A DNA stretch of 43,946 nucleotides from Myxococcales bacterium (GTDB taxonomy: Bacteria; Myxococcota; UBA727; VGSZ01): positions 1 through 43,946 of the forward strand of contig JAHFED010000054.1 of assembly GCA_023248635.1 (NCBI GenBank), given 5' to 3'. The first letter of the stretch is position 1, and each line of letters starts with the position of its first letter. The notes below the pieces were generated by a model. The model searched no databases. It was given only the letters and a program-made list of their open reading frames with translations, and was not told the DNA's origin. Made by a program: the position numbers and the translations under genes. Below are positions 28,995-36,359 of the stretch, piece by piece.

Positions 28995-29029
28995 CGAGAC
29001 GCGCCGGCGTCTCGATGGTCAAACTTCAG
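28995..29029. repeat. CGAGACGC hairpin unit between yqiJ and yqiK
   Basis: CGAGACGC pairs with GCGTCTCG around GCCG (28995-29014), followed by ATGGTCAAACTTCAG. It is the 33-bp family unit with paired substitutions relative to 5781 (AA to GA on one arm, TT to TC on the other), so the stem is kept. The stop TGA of the YqiJ-like gene (29026-29028) lies in the TTCA of this unit. Confidence 0.75.
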
Positions 29030-29772
29030 TCGTGCCGCGGCGACGGTGCCATCGCTGCCTGGGTCTCTATTGCCTCTGCGTTTTCTTGGAGCTGAGCGAA
29101 GGCATCCTGTTCCGAGGGGAGGTGCGCCTTCAAGGCTTCGACGACGAAGACGCCGTCGGCTTGGCGGTCGAGGATGATGGCTTCTTCGCCGGCCGCCAGG
29201 CGCCCGGCGAGGACCCGCACGGTGACGATGATGCTGTCGTCGAATTGGGCCTGCCCGCCGCTGTGGTCGGCGTCGATGGTGATGCGGCAGGTCTTGCCGA
29301 TGAGCGTGTCGCCACCCTGGGGCGAGAGCTTGTCGTCAAAGACCGATGCCAACGGACGGGTCAGCAGCGTCGTCGCGCCGAAGGCACCGACCGTCGCCAC
29401 CACCGTGGCCACGAGGGCGCTGACGAAGCCGGGCACCGAGCCATCGAGCAGATGTCGCGTCGACGCCGACAAGAGGAAGCCGAGCAGCGAGAAGGACGAG
29501 AGCGAGATGGTCACCGGCACCTTGGTCAGCCCGAGCGCGGACAGGGCTTCGGCGATGGCGGAAGCGCCCCCTTTGGCGCCGCCAGCCACAGCATCGGCAA
29601 CGCCCTCGATGGCCCCCTTCACGGCTCCTTCGGCTTTGCCGCTGACGCCGTCGAAGGCGTCGAGGTCGGCAGCTCCTACGAGCACCAAGAGCCAGTAGCA
29701 GAGCGACAGCGCGGAGAGGGCGGCGAAGACCACCGTCGGAAAGGCGCCCAGCATCGTGAGAAGTTCGTCCAC
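29026..29772 (-). CDS. yqiJ: YqiJ/NfeD-like membrane protein with OB-fold tail
   Basis: A 248-residue protein: an N-terminal hydrophobic helix (VVFAALSALSLCYWLLVLVG), an Ala/Gly-rich region, two further helices (~90-140) and a C-terminal OB-fold-like segment (DTLIGKTCRITIDADHSGGQAQFDDSIIVTVRV) with a hydrophobic strand after it. YqiJ/NfeD proteins pair with flotillins, and the flotillin gene follows directly. The GTG at 29772 gives the best signal-anchor; ATG at 29754 is an alternative. No good ribosome-binding site is visible for either. The assignment rests on the order of genes as well as on the fold. Confidence 0.8.
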   Translation of the reverse strand: MDELLTMLGAFPTVVFAALSALSLCYWLLVLVGAADLDAFDGVSGKAEGAVKGAIEGVADAVAGGAKGGASAIAEALSALGLTKVPVTISLSSFSLLGFLLSASTRHLLDGSVPGFVSALVATVVATVGAFGATTLLTRPLASVFDDKLSPQGGDTLIGKTCRITIDADHSGGQAQFDDSIIVTVRVLAGRLAAGEEAIILDRQADGVFVVEALKAHLPSEQDAFAQLQENAEAIETQAAMAPSPRHD

Positions 29773-30127
29773 GCCGTCGACGATCTACGACAGGTCCCGG
29801 CGCGACGGAAGCACGCGTTTGGGCCGTGCCAACGGCCCAAACCATCGGCACTTTGAGCCGTGCCAACGGCGCAAAGCCGGAAGCACTTTGAGCCGTGCCA
29901 ACGGCGCAAAGCAGGAAGCACTTTGAGCCGTGCCAACGGCGCAAAGCAGGAAGCACTTTGAGCCGTGCCAACGGCGCAAAGCAGGAAGCACTTTGAGCCG
30001 TGCCAACGCGCAAAGCAGGAAGCACGTTGAGGCGGGGCCCGCGACGCAAAACGATTCAGTACGTTGCTCGCAAAGCTCAGGATCTGCCAACGAGCAGAGT
30101 TGTGCTGCGGCGAGGTACACCCAGCGG
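29773..30127. other. Divergent intergenic region filled by a 35-bp hairpin array
   Basis: The roughly 355 bases between the YqiJ-like start (minus) and the L-domain protein start (plus) are dominated by the tandem hairpin array at 29818-30045. GAGG at 30112-30115 may serve as ribosome-binding site for the plus-strand gene. Promoter boxes were not recognised. Confidence 0.55.
29818..30045 (+). repeat. Tandem 35-bp GCCA-loop hairpin array, six units plus a remnant
   Basis: Hairpins start at 29818, 29852, 29887, 29922, 29957 and 29992. The first has a perfect stem (TTTGGGCCGT/ACGGCCCAAA). The next five read TTTGAGCCGT/ACGGCGCAAA with one A-G mismatch, and the last has lost one G. All loops are GCCA. 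The spacer is GCAGGAAGCAC. A decayed seventh unit ends near 30045. The same unit appears reverse-complemented at 38570. Confidence 0.92.
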
Positions 30128-30832
30128 GTGCGCTGCCTTATGCTCGTCCTGCTCGCATCTGGGGGCTGCGCCGGCGTCGGCGAAGCGCTGGTGGGCAGCT
30201 GTTTGGCCGCCACCCTGCAAGTCGGCGTTGAGGTCGCCTGCCAGGCCTGCAGCACAGCGATCTGCAGCAGCGATGAAGCAAAGGGCAGCAGCGAGGTCGC
30301 CGTCGTCGAAGGGCGCAGCGAGGTGGCTCCAGGACCCGCCGCGCTCGAAGAGGGTGCCAGCACCTGCCGGCTGCAGGTCGACGAGGGGCAAGCGCTGCGC
30401 TTGGGCTGCGTCGACGGCACCAGTGCCTTGGTGTTGGGCGAAGGCTCCGAGGCGCCGCGCCAGTTCGGCGACAACGCGCACACCCGCGCCGGCGACGTCG
30501 TGGTGTCTTCGGCTGCCGACGTCGCTGCTCTCGCTGGTGTCATGGCCATCACCGGATCGCTCCGGGTCGAGGGACCCCGCTTGCTGCGCCTGCACTTGCC
30601 AGCGTTGCGCAGCGTCGGCGGCGACGTCGTCGTGACAGGAAATCCGCGGCTGCTGCGGCTGGAGCTGAGCGCTCTGGTCGACGTCGGCGGCGCCTTGGTG
30701 GTGAAGCAAAACGCGGCGCTCTCGGCCGATCCCGTGCCGGCGCTGGGCCGTGCCGCTCGCGTCGACGTCATCGACAACGAAACGCTGCCGACCTCGGTGG
30801 TCGATCGCCTGCTCGCGCTGCCGCCCTACTGA
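30128..30832 (+). CDS. Exported receptor-L-domain-like repeat protein
   Basis: About 234 residues. With the GTG at 30128 the N-terminus is MRCLMLVLLASGGCAG, a short signal peptide with an Arg and a possible but imperfect lipobox; the ATG at 30140 is an alternative that loses the Arg. After a Cys-rich stretch (SCLAATLQVGVEVACQACSTAIC), residues ~130-220 carry repeating strands (AGDVVVSSAADVAALAGV, ITGSLRVEGPRLLRL, VGGDVVVTGNPRLLRLEL) like receptor L-domain or beta-helix repeats. Function is unknown; binding at the cell surface is plausible. It ends overlapping the 3' end of the convergent FG-GAP lipoprotein gene by 7 bases. Confidence 0.72.
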   Translation: MRCLMLVLLASGGCAGVGEALVGSCLAATLQVGVEVACQACSTAICSSDEAKGSSEVAVVEGRSEVAPGPAALEEGASTCRLQVDEGQALRLGCVDGTSALVLGEGSEAPRQFGDNAHTRAGDVVVSSAADVAALAGVMAITGSLRVEGPRLLRLHLPALRSVGGDVVVTGNPRLLRLELSALVDVGGALVVKQNAALSADPVPALGRAARVDVIDNETLPTSVVDRLLALPPY

Positions 30833-32778
30833 CCAAGCACCGAGCCGAAGCCGTCGCCGCTGACGCCGCCCGTGAGCGGGGTGATTTGGGAGATCACGCA
30901 GTTGGCGCCGATGTCGAAGACGGCGACGGAGTTGTTTCCGGGGGCACCAGCGGCGAGGCGAGCGACGTTGGCACTGCCCACGCGTGGGCCCAACCCTCTC
31001 AACGCGGTGCCGAGCTTGGACAAGGCGGCGCCGCCGCGGACACAGGTGGGCGACATGTTCCCCGTCGCTGGGATCTCGGCGGCGTAGAGCACGGCCACCG
31101 AGCCTTGACCGCCGTGATCCAGAGGTGCCCCAATGGCCAAGCCGCGGTTGGTGCCCGCCGCGAAGGGTGCGAGGGCGCTGCCCCACAGTGCGTCCGCCGT
31201 GATGGCGGGGGGCCGCGTGACCTGCCGGAGTGCATCGTAGTTGGGCGAGAGCGCCAGCAGCACCAGATCGGCGGCCCCCAAGGCCACGTCGTCGATGCCG
31301 TCGTTGTTGAGATCCCCAGCCGTCACGATGGCGACGCCCAGGTTGGGCAGCGCGGGCGGCACCGGGACCCAGTCGAAAATGGGCGCCGGTGATGGGCCGC
31401 TGAAGGGGCTGATGCTGCTGAAGACGACGACCCCCAGCACGGAACCGCTGCCGGTGACGTTGCCTGCGATCTGGATGGCGACGTCTTCGAAGCCGTCGTT
31501 GTCGAGGTCGGGGACCCGGGCCGCGCTCCCGAGTCCCAGCGCGGGCCCCTGGGTGCCAGCGATGCCAGCGTTGGCGGGAAAAATGATGCCCCGACGCACG
31601 ACCAGCTCGCTGACACAGCCATCGGGGGCGCAGGTTCCATCGCCGCAGAAGTCGGCAGGCAGGCAGCCGTCGTCGTCGACGCAACTGCCCGGCCGGTGGG
31701 GGACGCAGCTGGGGTCGGGCATCATCGCAGCCTCCGCGCCGTCGCCGACCCCCGGCATGCCCGCGAAGACGACGCTCTGGGCAGCGCCCCCGGCGAAGCT
31801 GGAGCGTGTGGCGACCAAATTCTCACCGATGAGACCAATGCCAACGACGGCGGAGGCGCACTGCGGATCGCAGTCCGGGTTCAGCCACCACAGGAGCCCC
31901 CCGGGGGCCGATGTCGAGGCCGAGAACGCGATGTGCTCCGTGGGGCTGGGCTCGCCCACAAAGATGCTGCGCCCCGACACCGTCGGCACCGGATCGAGCG
32001 CAATGGCCGCGCCGAAGCGTCCGCGCACATTCTCCAGTCCCGAGCCGTTGCCAACCAAGACGTCGCCGACGTCGAAGGTTCCAGCTGCGTTGCCCAAGAA
32101 CAGAGTCACGCTCGGCACCGGCACTGTGTGGGGAAAGGTGCTGGGACTCTCGAAGCTCGACGGAGCGCCCACCACCAGATCGGGCAAACAGTCGCCGTTG
32201 ATGTCGGCGCCGAAGGGATCATAGCACTCGCCCTCTCCTTCTCCTTCTCCTTCTCCTTCTCCTTCTCCTTCTCCTTCTCCTTCTCCCGCTTCGCCCTCGC
32301 CTTCGCCTTCGCCTTCGCCCTCGCCCTCGCCCTCTTCGCCTTCGCCCTCGCCCTCGCCCTCTTCGCCTTCGCCCTCGCCCGCTTCGCCTTCACCCTCACC
32401 CGCTTCTCCTTCGCCCTCACCCGCATCGCCTTCGCCCTCGCCCGCTTCTCCCTCTCCTTCGCCTTCGCCCTCGCCTTCGCCTTCCGTGGCCAGCACACAC
32501 CCGAAGGCGCCGACGTCGGGATCCAGGCTGCAAACACGACCCAGAGGGCACGCAACCCCATCGACGGCGCAGCGGAGCACGCAGCGCTGAAACACACAGA
32601 CTTGTTCGTCGACGACGCAGGGGTGATCCGCTTCGTTGCACTGGGCGTCGTCGAGATCCGTTTCGTGAAGCACGCACGCCGGCAGGCAGCAGGCGAGAAG
32701 CAGCAGCACGACCGGGGCGTGGTGAGCGCGATCCCGGCGTTCATCCGCATCGAACGACGGACAAACACCGAGCGTCAT
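30826..32778 (-). CDS. Lipoprotein with nine-Cys module, Gly-Glu stalk and FG-GAP repeats
   Basis: A 650-residue lipoprotein with lipobox CCLPAC. After the lipidated Cys comes a roughly 55-residue module with eight further cysteines (DHPCVVDEQVCVFQRCV...FGCV), homologous to that at 36232. About 85 residues of Gly-Glu repeat follow, then FG-GAP/integrin-alpha-like repeats (DINGDCLPDLVVGAP, DLDNDGFEDVAI, DLNNDGIDDVAL), which form calcium-binding beta-propellers. No catalytic motif is seen, so adhesion or ligand binding is inferred. Its ATG overlaps the TGA stop of the upstream TPR/TSP3 gene (ATGA), indicating translational coupling. Confidence 0.88.
   Translation of the reverse strand: MTLGVCPSFDADERRDRAHHAPVVLLLLACCLPACVLHETDLDDAQCNEADHPCVVDEQVCVFQRCVLRCAVDGVACPLGRVCSLDPDVGAFGCVLATEGEGEGEGEGEGEAGEGEGDAGEGEGEAGEGEGEAGEGEGEEGEGEGEGEEGEGEGEGEGEGEGEAGEGEGEGEGEGEGEGEGEGECYDPFGADINGDCLPDLVVGAPSSFESPSTFPHTVPVPSVTLFLGNAAGTFDVGDVLVGNGSGLENVRGRFGAAIALDPVPTVSGRSIFVGEPSPTEHIAFSASTSAPGGLLWWLNPDCDPQCASAVVGIGLIGENLVATRSSFAGGAAQSVVFAGMPGVGDGAEAAMMPDPSCVPHRPGSCVDDDGCLPADFCGDGTCAPDGCVSELVVRRGIIFPANAGIAGTQGPALGLGSAARVPDLDNDGFEDVAIQIAGNVTGSGSVLGVVVFSSISPFSGPSPAPIFDWVPVPPALPNLGVAIVTAGDLNNDGIDDVALGAADLVLLALSPNYDALRQVTRPPAITADALWGSALAPFAAGTNRGLAIGAPLDHGGQGSVAVLYAAEIPATGNMSPTCVRGGAALSKLGTALRGLGPRVGSANVARLAAGAPGNNSVAVFDIGANCVISQITPLTGGVSGDGFGSVLGQ
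32229..32485 (-). repeat. In-gene low-complexity tract encoding (Gly-Glu)n
   Basis: On the minus strand, GAAGGAGAAGG- and GAGGGCGAAGG-type hexamers encode an uninterrupted Gly-Glu stalk with occasional Ala or Asp. The left part is homogeneous (GAAGGA), suggesting recent expansion. Confidence 0.88.
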
Positions 32779-33620
32779 GCGTCGTCGCCGGCGAAGGCGA
32801 GGCCCACAAGCACAGCACCCGTCGTCACCAGGGATCCGCCGACGGCGTAGCCAACGTTTGCGCTTAGAGCGAAGTTGTCGGCGCTGGCTTTGAATTGTTG
32901 GCGGTCGTCCTGGAAGGGCGCGGCCTCGGCCTGCTGCTGTTGCTGCTGGGCAAAGAGCGCGCACATGACGCCAGCGCCGATGCCGACGGTGCCAAGCCCG
33001 AGCGCGATGCCGCCACCGATCACCAATCCAGACAGCCCCTTCGGCGCCGGCGCTGGAGCCGGGCAACCCTGGAGCTTCGCCTCCCCAGCGATCGCCGGAC
33101 ACCCATCGGCGACGTCGGGGACGCCATCGCCGTCGCCGTCCACCACTGGGGCGACCACGGCGATCGGGGTGCTGGGCTTGCTGTCAGGGCAGCCGTCGGA
33201 GTCGTCGACGCCGTTTGCGGTCTCCTTGAGCGCTGGACACTTGTCGATGGCGTCGGGAACGCCGTCGTTGTCGGTGTCGGTGCGGAGCTCGTCGCGCACG
33301 ATCTTCCGCGCCTGCTCGAAGATCTGAGCGACCTTGGGTGAAGAGAGCGGCAACGCCACCAGTGGATCGAGCTTGATGGCGACGACGAAGGTTTTCACGG
33401 CTTCGCGTTCATCTCCGAGGTTCGCGTAGGTGAGGCCGAGCCAGGCGTTGACGACAGCGCGTTGTTCGGCGGGCCGGTCGCTCTTGCTCAGCTTCTGGAA
33501 CCGGTAGACGGCCCGCTCGTAGTCGAGCTCATCCACCAGGCGCGCGCCTTCCCGGAAGTCGTTGTCTTCTTCGAGTGGCGGGGCGCCACACAACACGAGG
33601 GCGACCAGGGGCCAGAACAT
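32775..33620 (-). CDS. TPR-like protein with TSP3 repeats and C-terminal membrane segments
   Basis: A 281-residue envelope protein. A signal-peptide-like start (MFWPLVALVLCGAPP) is followed by two TPR-like helix pairs (residues ~25-100: ERAVYRFQKLSK, AVVNAWLGLTYANLGDEREAVKTF), then TSP3-like calcium-binding motifs (DTDNDGVPDAIDKCP, DGDGDGVPDVADGCP). Two hydrophobic segments end the protein (GLVIGGGIALGLGTVGIGAGVM; YAVGGSLVTTGAVLVGLAF), separated by a Gln-rich loop. It lies directly upstream of, and overlaps by 4 bases, the FG-GAP lipoprotein gene, so the products probably act together. Function unknown. Confidence 0.8.
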   Translation of the reverse strand: MFWPLVALVLCGAPPLEEDNDFREGARLVDELDYERAVYRFQKLSKSDRPAEQRAVVNAWLGLTYANLGDEREAVKTFVVAIKLDPLVALPLSSPKVAQIFEQARKIVRDELRTDTDNDGVPDAIDKCPALKETANGVDDSDGCPDSKPSTPIAVVAPVVDGDGDGVPDVADGCPAIAGEAKLQGCPAPAPAPKGLSGLVIGGGIALGLGTVGIGAGVMCALFAQQQQQQAEAAPFQDDRQQFKASADNFALSANVGYAVGGSLVTTGAVLVGLAFAGDDA

Positions 33621-33656
33621 TCAGGCAGGGTAGCGGATGACGGGGGCCGGCTCCAC

Positions 33657-33710
33657 TTCGAGACGCGCCGCCTTGAACATCAGAACGTCGAGCGCCCCCG
33701 CCAGGAGGTC
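33657..33710. repeat. Degenerate hairpin-family unit
   Basis: CGAGACGCGCCGCCTTGAAC followed by ATCAGAACGTCGAG is a decayed unit of the 33-bp family (compare 28995 and 5781). The hairpin is mostly lost. It lies downstream of the minus-strand lipoprotein gene. Confidence 0.5.
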
Positions 33711-33822
33711 TCATTCGATGCGCGAAACCGACACCGGCGCGTGGCTGTTCATCAGAGCGTGAGCGCCGCCGCCAGGACGTCTCATTCGATGCGCGATACC
33801 GACACCGGCGCGTCGCTGTTCA
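33680..33822 (-). repeat. 71-bp tandem duplication at the lipoprotein 3' end
   Basis: Two copies, offset 71 bases, run from AGCGCC(C/G)CCGCCAGGA through CATTCGATGCGCGA to CTGTTCA. The upstream-strand copy encodes the true C-terminus of the lipoprotein (ending SVSRIE, stop at 33782-33784). The other, at about 33711-33750, would encode NSHAPVSVSRIE and its own TGA, but lies outside the gene. Confidence 0.85.
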
Positions 33823-36232
33823 CCTCGACGGAGTAGCCAAACAGGCTGCCACTTGATTGGGGCCACACCACGAGCTCCGCGGTCGATTGCGGGGGCAGGG
33901 CGAGCTGCACCAAGGTGGCGCCGCCGACGCTGAAGTCTGCCGACTGCACGCAGTCCTCCTGGGTGCTGTTGCGATCAAACGAGGGGGCGTAGGCAGCGAC
34001 GACAGTGCCGGTTCCGGGGAGAGTCGGCGTGCCGGCGACGACGTTGGCGGTGCCGGCGCCGGCGTTGGTGATCGAATACCTGTGGAACGCCACATCGACC
34101 ACCGAACCGCTCTGGCAGTTGCTGCTGACCCGTCCGTGCGACTGCGGGGACCCGGCTGCAAAACTGTCGGCGACGGAAAAGTCGGTGGCGGTCAGGAGGG
34201 GCTCGCAGAGATTGTCGTTGGCGCACCCCAACCCCAGCGCACAGATCTGATCGCTGGCGTTCACGAGACACGCTTCGCCGTCATCGCCAACGGTGGCAGT
34301 GGTGCACTGGAAGGCGCGAGGCGTCGGTCCACCCAGGCAGGCGAGGTCTCTGGGACACACCGCGCTGAGGCTGTTCGGCACGCACGAGTCATTGGGAGCC
34401 AGCAGCGTGACGGGGTCCTCGCCGACGTCGAGGGCATAGGTGCTCCCGTTGCTCGCCGAGACGATGATCGTGACCCGGTCCCCCGAGAAGAGCAGCTGCG
34501 ACGCCTGCGTGTCGCTGGTATTGCGAGAGCAGGTCAGTTCGTCGTCGCTGCTGCCACAGGCCCCCAAGCGAAGACTGACGGCGACGTCCCCGGACATCTC
34601 ATGGGCTCGCGCGTGGAACACGGCGGCCGGGGCGGCGACGACGTATTCGAACACCTGATCGCGGGTGTTGGTGGTGAAGCTGCAGCTCTCGTCAAAGGCG
34701 TTGTTGGCGCTTTGCGCATTGGCGGCCGTGGACCCGATCGAGAGGGTGGGGGCGGCGGCGCACAGCGGCGTGACGACGTCAGTGCAGACCTCGAAGCCGG
34801 CGGTGCCGACGCAGCGTGTCCCAGCCTCGCAGATCTGGTCGAAGCCGAAGGGCTGGCAGCGCTGGCCCTCGGCGACGAGGATCCGCTCAGTGATGCTCAC
34901 CCCGACGGACGCTGACGACGGCGGGGGCGGACCCGCCGGGCCGACGGCGGCGACGAAGGGGATCTCAAAGAGCGCAAGGCGGACGTCGTCGCCGGCGTGG
35001 AGACTGGGCAGGACGAGACTGCTCGAGCTGCTGATCTGACAGCGGCCCGCCACGAAGTCGCGGCAGTCGGACCTTTGCTCGATGACGAAGCTCCCTGACG
35101 TCGTCACCACCAGATCACCGTCGCGGGTCATCGTGTGCACGACGGCGTAGCCCTCGCTCAGGTTTGCGCAGGCCGGCGGCGTGGTCTCTCCGATCGTCGT
35201 GGTGGGGAGGAAGGTGAAGCCCGTGTTCAGCCGCAACTCCGCCAGGCAGAAGGCCTCGAGGGGGTCGGCGCAGACGCCGTTGACGCAGGTGTTGCCGCCG
35301 CCACAGGCGAGGAAGCTGCCGCAGGTGTCGCCGAGGCCCACCTCCACCGGCTCGACGATGGCCAAGGTGTAGGTCCCGCTCGAGCCAAAAGCAGCGGAGT
35401 CGACCACCAGTGTGACGGTGTCGTCGTCGTCGGGGAGATCGAACAGCATCGTGTCCACGCCCACATTGGCGCTGCACCCCTGCTCGAGGGGCGACACACA
35501 AGATGCGATCGCGAAGAACCCCACCTCCAGCGGCGATGAGGTCGAGCGGACCACGGCCGCGATCAGTGCGCCGGGACGGCTGGCCGTATAGCTCCACACC
35601 TCCTCGCCGCCGGAGCCGGCCGTGTCACAGCTCCCGTGCAGCGCCGTGCCGACGCCGAGAATGCGGCCCTGGTTGTCGCCGGACCGCGCGATCCGGGGCG
35701 CCGCACAGGTGCCGAGAGGGGGCTCACCTTCTCCTTCTCCTTCTCCCTCGCCTTCACCTTCACCTTCTCCTTCTCCTTCTCCTTCACCTTCACCTTCACC
35801 TTCACCTTCACCTTCACCTTCACCTTCACCTTCACCTTCTCCTTCACCTTCACCTTCACCTTCTCCCTCTCCTCCTTCTCCTTCTCCTTCTCCTCCTTCG
35901 CCTTCGCCTTCGCCTTCGCCTTCGCCTTCGCCTTCGCCTTCGCCTTCGCCTTCGCCTTCGCCTTCGCCCTCTCCTTCGCCTTCACCCTGGGGAAGAGGCA
36001 CGACGCAACCAAACCTCTCGGTGTCGAGGTCGATGGTGCAAATGCGACCAGCAGGACAGGGCGCGCCCTCGCCTTCGCACTCCGCCACACAACGACCCAA
36101 GACGCAGACGTCGCCGCTGACGACGCAGGGGTCGCCATCGTTGTTGCAGGCGGCGTCGTTGAAAGAGATCTCCGGCAGCAGGCAGGCCGGCAACACGCAC
36201 GCAAGGAGCAACAAGGCGCGGTGCACGATCAC
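33782..36232 (-). CDS. Lipoprotein with nine-Cys module, long Gly-Glu stalk and PPC-like domains
   Basis: An 816-residue lipoprotein with lipobox VLPAC, from a GTG start preceded by GGGGGTGA. The N-terminal module aligns with that of the lipoprotein at 32778, with all nine cysteines in register (DPCVVSGDVCVLGRCV...FGCV). A Gly-Glu stalk of nearly 90 residues follows, then at least two PPC-like beta-sandwich domains separated by small Cys-rich knots (GSFLACGGGNTCVNGVC; RCQPFGFDQICEAGTRC). No enzyme motif is recognised. It lies upstream of the TPR/TSP3-FG-GAP pair on the same strand, separated by 161 bases of repeat. Confidence 0.85.
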   Translation of the reverse strand: MIVHRALLLLACVLPACLLPEISFNDAACNNDGDPCVVSGDVCVLGRCVAECEGEGAPCPAGRICTIDLDTERFGCVVPLPQGEGEGEGEGEGEGEGEGEGEGEGEGEGEGEGGEGEGEGGEGEGEGEGEGEGEGEGEGEGEGEGEGEGEGEGEGEGEGEGEGEGEGEGEPPLGTCAAPRIARSGDNQGRILGVGTALHGSCDTAGSGGEEVWSYTASRPGALIAAVVRSTSSPLEVGFFAIASCVSPLEQGCSANVGVDTMLFDLPDDDDTVTLVVDSAAFGSSGTYTLAIVEPVEVGLGDTCGSFLACGGGNTCVNGVCADPLEAFCLAELRLNTGFTFLPTTTIGETTPPACANLSEGYAVVHTMTRDGDLVVTTSGSFVIEQRSDCRDFVAGRCQISSSSSLVLPSLHAGDDVRLALFEIPFVAAVGPAGPPPPSSASVGVSITERILVAEGQRCQPFGFDQICEAGTRCVGTAGFEVCTDVVTPLCAAAPTLSIGSTAANAQSANNAFDESCSFTTNTRDQVFEYVVAAPAAVFHARAHEMSGDVAVSLRLGACGSSDDELTCSRNTSDTQASQLLFSGDRVTIIVSASNGSTYALDVGEDPVTLLAPNDSCVPNSLSAVCPRDLACLGGPTPRAFQCTTATVGDDGEACLVNASDQICALGLGCANDNLCEPLLTATDFSVADSFAAGSPQSHGRVSSNCQSGSVVDVAFHRYSITNAGAGTANVVAGTPTLPGTGTVVAAYAPSFDRNSTQEDCVQSADFSVGGATLVQLALPPQSTAELVVWPQSSGSLFGYSVEVNSDAPVSVSRIE
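35722..35988 (-). repeat. In-gene low-complexity tract encoding (Gly-Glu)n
   Basis: Blocks of GAAGGT, GAAGGA and GAAGGC hexamers (minus strand) lie in homogeneous runs, each run apparently amplified separately. The tract encodes the stalk of the lipoprotein at 33782. Confidence 0.88.
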
Positions 36233-36359
36233 GCATCACCCCCGATGACGCTGGCCAGTTCGATCGACTGCTCGAAGAGCACGCCGCAGCAGCAAGGGTA
36301 CAGGACGAGCGGGGAACGCTGTCTTGGCCGTCTCAAAAGCAGTCAGGCTGCGTGCCGGA

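Noticed and set aside
29818-30045. CRISPR-like tandem array
   Set aside because: The spacers are identical, units are palindromic throughout and only 35 bases long, and no cas genes are present.
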